A stretch of 64,000 nucleotides of DNA from Pyrenophora tritici-repentis. Its lineage: Eukaryota; Ascomycota; Dothideomycetes; Pleosporales; Pleosporaceae. The translations under genes were made by a program, and so were the position numbers. Under the pieces are notes generated by a model. That model was not told the DNA's origin, ran no database searches, and saw nothing but the letters and a program-made list of their open reading frames with translations. Numbering within the stretch: position 1 is the stretch's first letter; every line of letters begins with the position of its first letter. The stretch lies in assembly GCF_003171515.1 (NCBI RefSeq), contig NC_089390.1, positions 4,154,001 to 4,218,000 on the forward strand, given 5' to 3'. This document shows, one piece after another, positions 58,516 through 64,000 of the stretch.

Positions 58516-59059
58516 GGTGAAGGTGGACAAAGACGGTACCCATCCAGTAGAGTGTCGACGATTGCGGGTGTAAAGAGGGCGGTCGTGAGTGAGTAGCGGG
58601 GTAGTAGGCAGCGAGCAGCGAGCAGCGAGGCGAGCTTAATGTATGAGGAAGGCGCAAACGAGCCGTGAGCCGGGTAGTCGGTGGGGGAAGTGCTTGGTGG
58701 TTGAATCCCGGTTGATCCAAGGTTGATACAAGACAAACAGGTCTGGGTTAGCCAAGCACAAACATGACCATGTCCTGTAAATGACACGTTCACGGGCGAC
58801 GGCCAACATGGAGCCAGAGGCACGCGCAACAGATAAATGTCCCGATGCTCCATCAGCCGCATGTCCATGAACGGCGTTGGAGCATCCAGGCGCCGGTGGG
58901 CGGGGTGGTCCTATTGGCTAGGCGCGTGCCCTGATAGCAACACATCCCTGCAGGGCCTCGTATAGCGTATTCCGACGAAAAGTCCGCTCGGGTCGGAACT
59001 TGGGTTGGTGCGCGCGCTGTCTGGGCGCATAACCCACCATCAGTCAACATCAGACAGTC
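58516..59059. promoter_or_regulatory. Divergent region between the USP gene and mitochondrial uL5m
   Basis: 544 bp between two divergent start codons. It must hold both promoters, but no element was identified. Confidence 0.5.
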
Positions 59060-60212
59060 ATGGCAATGCGAGAACTGCCGCTGCGGACGGCAAAGGCCTT
59101 CTGCAACACCACCAGACCAGCCATACGCTTGGTAGGACCCTTGTGTCGCCGCAATGCCTCGTCTGAGGCAGTCCGGGAAGTCGATGCCTCGTCATTCGAG
59201 GTCCCGCCGCCATCAGAGGATCTTGTAAAAAACTACGACCCAGTGGCACGGAGTAGGCTGCGGAGAAGGGGAAACAAGCAATTGCCTCCAAGCAGGTACG
59301 CACGTGCAGAGGCCAGCCAAAGCATCACGAGCTCATAGGTTATAGGTACCAATACCGCTCGCCCAAGTACTACCGCGGCCCTCTGCATCCCCACCAGCCT
59401 CCGCCACCCTCGGATCCCTCTTCACGACTTTTCCAGCCCGGACCATTCAGTCTTACTCGTCTCGAGCAAACGTATCAAAGCAAGATCGCCTCCGACCTCC
59501 TCACCCTCACATACCAGCACTATCCTCCGGGCTACCGAGCCCCGAAAACGGAACAGAGATTACGAGAATGGACAGGTGACTCGCCTTATTTCAAGAACCG
59601 TCCCCTCAGACCTCCACGAGGAAAGGGTGAGGTGCTGCGCTTACTCCAAGAGCCACGCACCTTCCGCAATGTGCCCAAGATCACAAGGGTCACTCTCCAC
59701 TCTTTTGTGCCCGAAGCCCAGGAAAACAGCGCCAACCTCCATGTTGCCGGTATGATTGTCCAGGCCATCAGCAACGTGCGAGCCGTTTCGCACAAGGCGA
59801 GACACAATGTCGTTGGTTGGGGCCTGCGCAAGGGCCGCTACGTTTCCGTCACTTCCACTATGGAGCGAGAAGATGCTGAACATTTCTTGGCAAAACTCAT
59901 CGATGTTGTCCTACCCAGAATCAAGGAGTGGAAGGGCGTACCGGGTTCATCTGGTGATGGACACGGAAACATGAGCTTTGGTCTCACACCAGACCAAGTT
60001 GCCCTCTTCCCCGAGATTGAGATCAACTATGACGCGTGCGTATTTTCTTCGACTTCAAATCATTCGCGCAATTCTAACTCGCTGCCAGCTACCCACCTAA
60101 AATGATCCCTGGTTGCTACATCACGATTCAAACAGACGCCACGAGCAACAAGGATGCGCGAGTACTTCTCCAGGCGATTGGCATTCCATTCTACGGAAAG
60201 CTCAATGACTAA
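59060..60212 (+). CDS. MRPL7: Mitochondrial large-subunit ribosomal protein uL5m (MRPL7)
   Basis: Component of the mitochondrial 54S ribosomal subunit, homologous to bacterial L5. Exons: 59060-59295, 59346-60035 and 60089-60212 (introns 50 and 53 bp) give 1,050 nt, 349 aa. The N-terminus (MAMRELPLRTAKAFCNTTRP) is a mitochondrial presequence. The L5 core begins near RTFRNVPKITRVTLHSFVPE and continues with GWGLRKGRYVSVTSTM, FLAKLIDVVLPRIKEWKGVP and GLTPDQVALFPEIEINYDAY. The last exon, PPKMIPGCYITIQTDATSNK..., completes the L5 C-terminal domain. The 5' region upstream is shared with the divergent USP gene. Confidence 0.92.
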
Positions 60213-60766
60213 GAATTTGCCTCGCCCGGCTATGTATAAACAATAGTAAATGTAACAAACATGTAGGGTGAAGTTGAATTACTTGCACCTCATTCCATCA
60301 ACAGCTCTTACAAACTAATTCAAAGTTTGGTCTCATTCTAGATTCCTTGTGACTAATGTAGGCACTCTGAGAATGCTGAAGTGAAGCGACATGACCATCA
60401 GTCGCACCTTCTACAATGGCTCGCATATAACGGGTTAGCGTCTTGGCAAGCATAAGATGTTACCACCCGTTGGAGCGAATACACTGAAAAGTTCTTGATA
60501 CTGCCAGTTAAATCACAGCCGACCACGCATCACCCAAAAGATAATGTCAGTGGTTCGAAGGCTCGCATCAGGCTGAATCTCACTTTCACAGCCACCACAA
60601 TGTTGCCCCACTACCAAGGCTCCGCCACAAACCCGATAATACAGCCTCGCGCCTACAATGATTAGGCATCCTATTTCTACTTTTTCATTGACCATATCCT
60701 ACCCGACAGTATATTCCCACATACTTGACACATAGGCCGACTTTCTTCTCTATTGTTACGTTCACT
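60213..60766. other. Intergenic region uL5m to the HET gene
   Basis: About 550 bp with no supportable gene. Confidence 0.5.
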
Positions 60767-61590
60767 ATGACCGCACTGGTATGTTTGTAAGGTGTAGTCT
60801 GTTTATTTGACCGCGATGTAGCTGACCTATCAAGACAACCGAATTCATACCAAACCATTTGGAAAATTTTCACGCGCCTGAACAACCAAAGAGATATTGC
60901 CATCAAGCTTTAGATACGTCATCGCAGCAAATCCGCCTCGTCAAACTGCCTCCACATCGGGATGGACCCCCGCAGCTTCATATCGAATCGTTCGAGCTGG
61001 AGAACGCACCAGAATTCATCGCTCTATCATAAATATGGGGTCCTGTGTCGCCAACATTCGACATACTCCTCAACGGACGACCCTTCAGCGTCAGAAAGAG
61101 CTTGTACCGTTTCCTGCAAGCTTCTTACGAAGACAAATACCTCTGGATATATCAAATCTGTATCGACCAGTTGAACGTGCTCGAAAGAAACCATCAAGTT
61201 GGTCTCATGGCTTCGATATACTCGCAGTGTTCTTCCGTCACTATATGGCTTGAAAGATTTCACAGACGACCAAGGGCGCCTGTCATCTTCAATGACATGA
61301 AGAGTGCCGAGGCGCTCGCTGTGATATTACAGCAACCCTATTTTCTGCGACTCTGGATTGTGCAGGAAGTTCTTCTCGCGCGCCGGATCGATATTCTTTG
61401 TAGTCATGCATCAATCGGCAATGTGTGGATTTGTTGGGATGACATGTGCAGGCTTGTCAAACAGTCGCAGCCAGCTCTCGAGATGCTCAATGTCCCTACG
61501 CCTGCTCTATCGCTACTCAATAATTACAGTATTGGAACCACATGGCCTCTGCTGGGTGCGTTCTTCTCTTTCGGTGCGGGCTACTGTCAG
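60767..61590 (+). pseudogene. HET-domain (heterokaryon incompatibility) gene, interrupted
   Basis: 5' part of a heterokaryon-incompatibility-type gene; such genes trigger cell death in fused incompatible hyphae. A small first exon (60767-60778, MTAL) and an exon from 60835 give a continuous frame: IRLVKLPPHRDGPPQLHIES, then LENAPEFIALS, a TAA stop at 61030-61032 where HET domains have Tyr before WG, and IWGPVSPTFDILLNG. HET motifs follow: YLWIYQICIDQLNVLERNHQ, MASIYSQCSSVTIWL and FLRLWIVQEVLLARRID. The frame is cut after GAGYC by the hAT element starting at 61591. The rest of the gene should lie beyond the window. The first exon and its donor (GTATGT) are inferred. Confidence 0.8.
61583..61590. 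repeat. Predicted left target site (ACTGTCAG) of the second hAT element
   Basis: The eight host bases next to the inferred hAT tip. The matching copy must lie past the window end, so this is a prediction. Confidence 0.5.
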
Positions 61591-61806
61591 CAGACTTGTC
61601 ATTAAGCAAACGCGTTTGAATAGTTTGTTTGATTTGCTTGACTATAAGCAAATTAAACAAACCAAACGCTGCCTATAGAAATATACAAACAAATCAAACG
61701 TACGATCGAAATTTGTTTAGTTTGTTTGACTGTTTGACTAATATTACATAGCGAGCTGTTTGTCGGAACATGCGCGTACAGCCAGCCCGGCGAGTTTTTC
61801 CGGGCC

Positions 61807-61839
61807 GGAAGCTTGGACCACTAGTTAGACCAAGCTTCC
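61807..61839. repeat. Subterminal hairpin in the second hAT element
   Basis: GGAAGCTTGG (61807-61816) and CCAAGCTTCC (61830-61839) form a 10-bp stem with a 13-nt loop. It parallels the hairpin at 35964-35988 in the other hAT element. Confidence 0.8.
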
Positions 61840-62226
61840 CGCTTAGCTCGCAACCGTACATATGGAGATCTCTCCATCCAGCTCTTGCTCACTACTAATC
61901 AAATACTATACACTTTGTTCGTTGCAACGACTGCTAGTATTCGACACCTTTGCCGTGTCAACACTGTTCTATAGATGATGTCCTAAGGTGCTTTAAGATC
62001 GACTTTAATGATGTTTTTGAGATAGCGGAGGTAGCAATTTCGCGATAGTTTTCTTGTGTTGCATCTAGCTTAGTCATCATATAACTACACGAGCGTCGCT
62101 AGCCGTCGATGACCGCTATCTTATATCCCATCTCCCATCTTCTATATCGCTGTTAGCCATCTTTTGCAGCTACACTACCGTCTCTACAGCACGTTTTAGT
62201 GTTTCTCGTTGCCCAACACGCCGAAA

Positions 62227-64000
62227 ATGCCGCTTCGTAACCTAAAACGCGCCGCCGAGGGCACCCCCGGCCCCCACGGCCCCCACAAGCGCGCCAAAAC
62301 AGCTAAAGGCAGTGCATCGCAGCCTATCCTGATGGACGATTCGCAGCCTGAGCTGTCTATCCGCACCTCGCCACGTAAAGCCCTAGCTGCTGCAGCAAGC
62401 CAGGCCACCGAAGACGCGCCGTTCGAGTCGCAGTTGCGCGACGCTATACCAGAAGCTACTATACAACCGCCGGCCGAGGGTAGTAGGGCTGCTACGGAGG
62501 CTACAAGTGAGGCTATCGAAGGCGGGGATGATACTGGCTTTGATGACGAGTTTACGGACAACTTTGACGGCATTGATTGGAAGCGTTTACCGCGTTTTAC
62601 GAAGCCGCTGCGTACGTTGAAGCGCAACAAAAGTTGGGTATATCAGTACGGTTACCGCGTTGCCTCTCTCCGTGAGCCTCATCGTACGTTCTTTGTTTGC
62701 AAATACTGCCATCATCGTAAGATCTTTTGCGCCTATCCAGAGGTTACAAAGTCGACCAGTAACGCTATCAACCACCTCGCGCAGAAGCTACTTGGCCACG
62801 GCTACGATCGCAAGGGCAAACTGGATTCGATTACACTACCGCGAGGCCAAACGACGCTTAAGATGATGACCGAGGGCGGTGTCGATGTACCTCAAGGCGT
62901 CGCTAACGAGCTCGGAAACTTCGACGTACAGCGCTTTCGATACGCCGCTGTTACGTGGCTTGTCGACAATAACCACCCTCTCCGCGAGTTCGAAACGCCT
63001 GCGTTTAGGCAGATGATAGAGTTTGCCAACCCGGAGGCAGCTGACGCGCTGTGGGTAAGTCACAACAGTGTAGCTAGCTTCGTGATGAGGCTGTATCGCT
63101 ATATGGAGCCGCAGGTTGTTCAGATGCTCTCGTCGGCTATTAGTAAAATCCATATAAGCTTCGATGGCTGGACGACAAAAGGCGGCAAGCGCGGCTTCTT
63201 TGGAGTTGTTGCTCATTTTGCTGACGCCGACGGCACTATCAGGGACCTACCTATCGCGCTGCCTCAGCTTACGGGCGCCCACACGGGCGAGAGGATAGCT
63301 GAAGTTGTTGGCAATATAATCGATGTCTTCGGTATAACACGTAGCCAGCTTGGGTACTTTGTGCTCGACAACGCGTACGCTAATGACACCGCCGTCACCA
63401 AACTCGCCCAACGCTTTGAATTTACAGCAAGCCATCACCGCCTCCGCTGCGGCCCTCACACACTTAACTTAGTCGGACAGATGATTATCTTCGGCTTTGA
63501 TAAGGACGCGTACGATAATGATCAGGACGAGCACAAAACAGAGGCAGCCTACCTACAAGAATGGCGGCAGCAAGGTCCGCTTGGTGTACTAATCGATATC
63601 ATCAACTACATCCAAACACCGCAACAACACGATCTTTTTGCCGATTGCCAGCGCCGTGTTAACGCTAAGGCTCCCGACCAAAAGCAGGAAATACTCGAGC
63701 CGGTAAAGCCAGTCGTCACGCGCTGGAACAGCTTTCACGACACCTTTGTACGCGCCGCAAAACTCCATAACGCCGTTGATGAGTACGCCCAAAGCCACAT
63801 CGAAAGGACGATGGGCGCCGACGCGTACGCGCGTAGCCGTAACAATAAGCTCACTAAAGTACCAGCTTGGATGAGATCTAATGGGCTTACGGCTGACGAT
63901 TGGGCGGTAATAACCCAGTATATATCAGTGTTGGAGCCGCTAAAGGAGGCGACAAAACGGCTTGAAGCTCGCGGTAAAGCTGGCCGTTTCGGCGCGATAT
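62227..64000 (+). CDS. hAT transposase, intact as far as seen (partial at window end)
   Basis: Open for 591 codons from ATG 62227 (MPLRNLKRAAEGTPGPHGP) with no stop up to the window edge. It holds a low-complexity head, then a BED-type zinc finger (FFVCKYCHHRKIF..., with H residues in AINHLAQKLLGHG). Catalytic-core motifs are HISFDGWTTKGGKRG (Asp) and LGYFVLDNAYAND (Asp). The conserved CxxH motif is kept as LRCGPHTLNLVGQ, and TRWNSF is kept. The dimerisation domain lies beyond the end. It aligns to the broken copy at 36354-38885 throughout (for example FDGWTTKGGKRG, RDLPIALPQLTGA), but the two are clearly diverged, so this is a related family rather than a fresh duplicate. The element may be able to produce functional transposase. 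Confidence 0.9.
   Translation, partial: MPLRNLKRAAEGTPGPHGPHKRAKTAKGSASQPILMDDSQPELSIRTSPRKALAAAASQATEDAPFESQLRDAIPEATIQPPAEGSRAATEATSEAIEGGDDTGFDDEFTDNFDGIDWKRLPRFTKPLRTLKRNKSWVYQYGYRVASLREPHRTFFVCKYCHHRKIFCAYPEVTKSTSNAINHLAQKLLGHGYDRKGKLDSITLPRGQTTLKMMTEGGVDVPQGVANELGNFDVQRFRYAAVTWLVDNNHPLREFETPAFRQMIEFANPEAADALWVSHNSVASFVMRLYRYMEPQVVQMLSSAISKIHISFDGWTTKGGKRGFFGVVAHFADADGTIRDLPIALPQLTGAHTGERIAEVVGNIIDVFGITRSQLGYFVLDNAYANDTAVTKLAQRFEFTASHHRLRCGPHTLNLVGQMIIFGFDKDAYDNDQDEHKTEAAYLQEWRQQGPLGVLIDIINYIQTPQQHDLFADCQRRVNAKAPDQKQEILEPVKPVVTRWNSFHDTFVRAAKLHNAVDEYAQSHIERTMGADAYARSRNNKLTKVPAWMRSNGLTADDWAVITQYISVLEPLKEATKRLEARGKAGRFGAI

Larger units (their letters stand above)
61591..64000 (+). mobile_element. 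hAT-superfamily DNA transposon, left part, transposase open to window end
   Basis: The left tip CAGACTTGTCATTAAGCAAA matches the termini of the hAT element at 35925-39065 and of the MITE. The subterminal region to about 61740 carries repeated TTTGTTTGA/CAAACAAA motifs in both orientations, a likely transposase-binding zone. A hairpin follows at 61807-61839. The transposase frame begins at 62227. The right end is outside the window. Confidence 0.88.

Noticed and set aside
62196..63798. Minus-strand open frames within the second hAT element
   Set aside because: They are shadows of the plus-strand transposase, which runs off the window and carries the real motifs.
1..64000. tRNA, rRNA or CRISPR-like arrays
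   Set aside because: No T-arm plus acceptor pairing or spaced direct repeats were noticed by eye; tRNAs could still be missed without a covariance search.

Overview
The window is chromosomal DNA of a filamentous ascomycete, most likely a Dothideomycete of the order Pleosporales. The grounds are many short introns (mostly 45-65 bp) with GTAAGT/GTATGT-type donors, single-copy fungal housekeeping genes on both strands, and a repeat island whose nonsense codons look like repeat-induced point mutation (RIP). The genus cannot be decided from sequence alone. I saw no tRNA, rRNA or CRISPR array, but I could not run a covariance search.

Layout. 1-6.1 kb, minus strand: the nuclear cap-binding subunit CBP80 and a GSK-3 kinase. 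6.1-11.2 kb: a long gene-free stretch with microsatellites. 11.2-12.6 kb: a Ser/Thr/Pro-rich protein with a GRF-like Cys end. 13.1-16.1 kb: VPS18 (plus), converging on CTR9 (minus, 16.7-20.3 kb), which diverges from SEC8 (plus, 20.9-24.4 kb). 25.7-27.7 kb: an ABCG half-transporter. 28.2-39.8 kb: the repeat island. 40.4-46.1 kb: RAD16 and an HPP-family membrane protein. 46.8-60.2 kb: ARB1, GID9, a BMT5-like methyltransferase, LSC1, PHO88/SND3, a USP deubiquitinase with a CaaX end, and the mitochondrial ribosomal protein uL5m. 60.8 kb to the end: a HET-domain gene broken by a hAT transposon that runs off the window.

The repeat island is the most interesting part. It holds a complete pogo/Fot1-type element (28228-30081, 55-bp perfect terminal inverted repeats, TA target duplication), a 158-bp hAT MITE (31043-31200, two perfect 59-bp arms, 8-bp duplication CTGTCTAG), and a complete 3,141-bp hAT element (35925-39065, 8-bp duplication GGGACAGG). 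A second hAT relative starts at 61591 and is open for 591 codons up to the window edge. The hAT ends and the MITE share a terminal signature built on CA-N4-TGTCA followed by AGC, so the MITE is probably mobilised by this family. The two dead transposases keep their whole reading frame (551 and 844 codons) and are killed almost only by TAG/TAA codons explainable as CpA to TpA transitions. Both hAT elements sit inside host genes: one in a member of a small local family with an F-box-like motif (four recognisable loci, three broken), the other in a HET-domain gene that also has its own stop codon.

The housekeeping genes are unrelated in pathway (capping, transcription elongation, tethering/exocytosis, repair, translation, TCA cycle, protein targeting, ubiquitin). 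Adjacency suggests shared promoters (CTR9/SEC8) rather than a functional cluster. Exon coordinates were worked out by hand from splice signals and reading-frame continuity.
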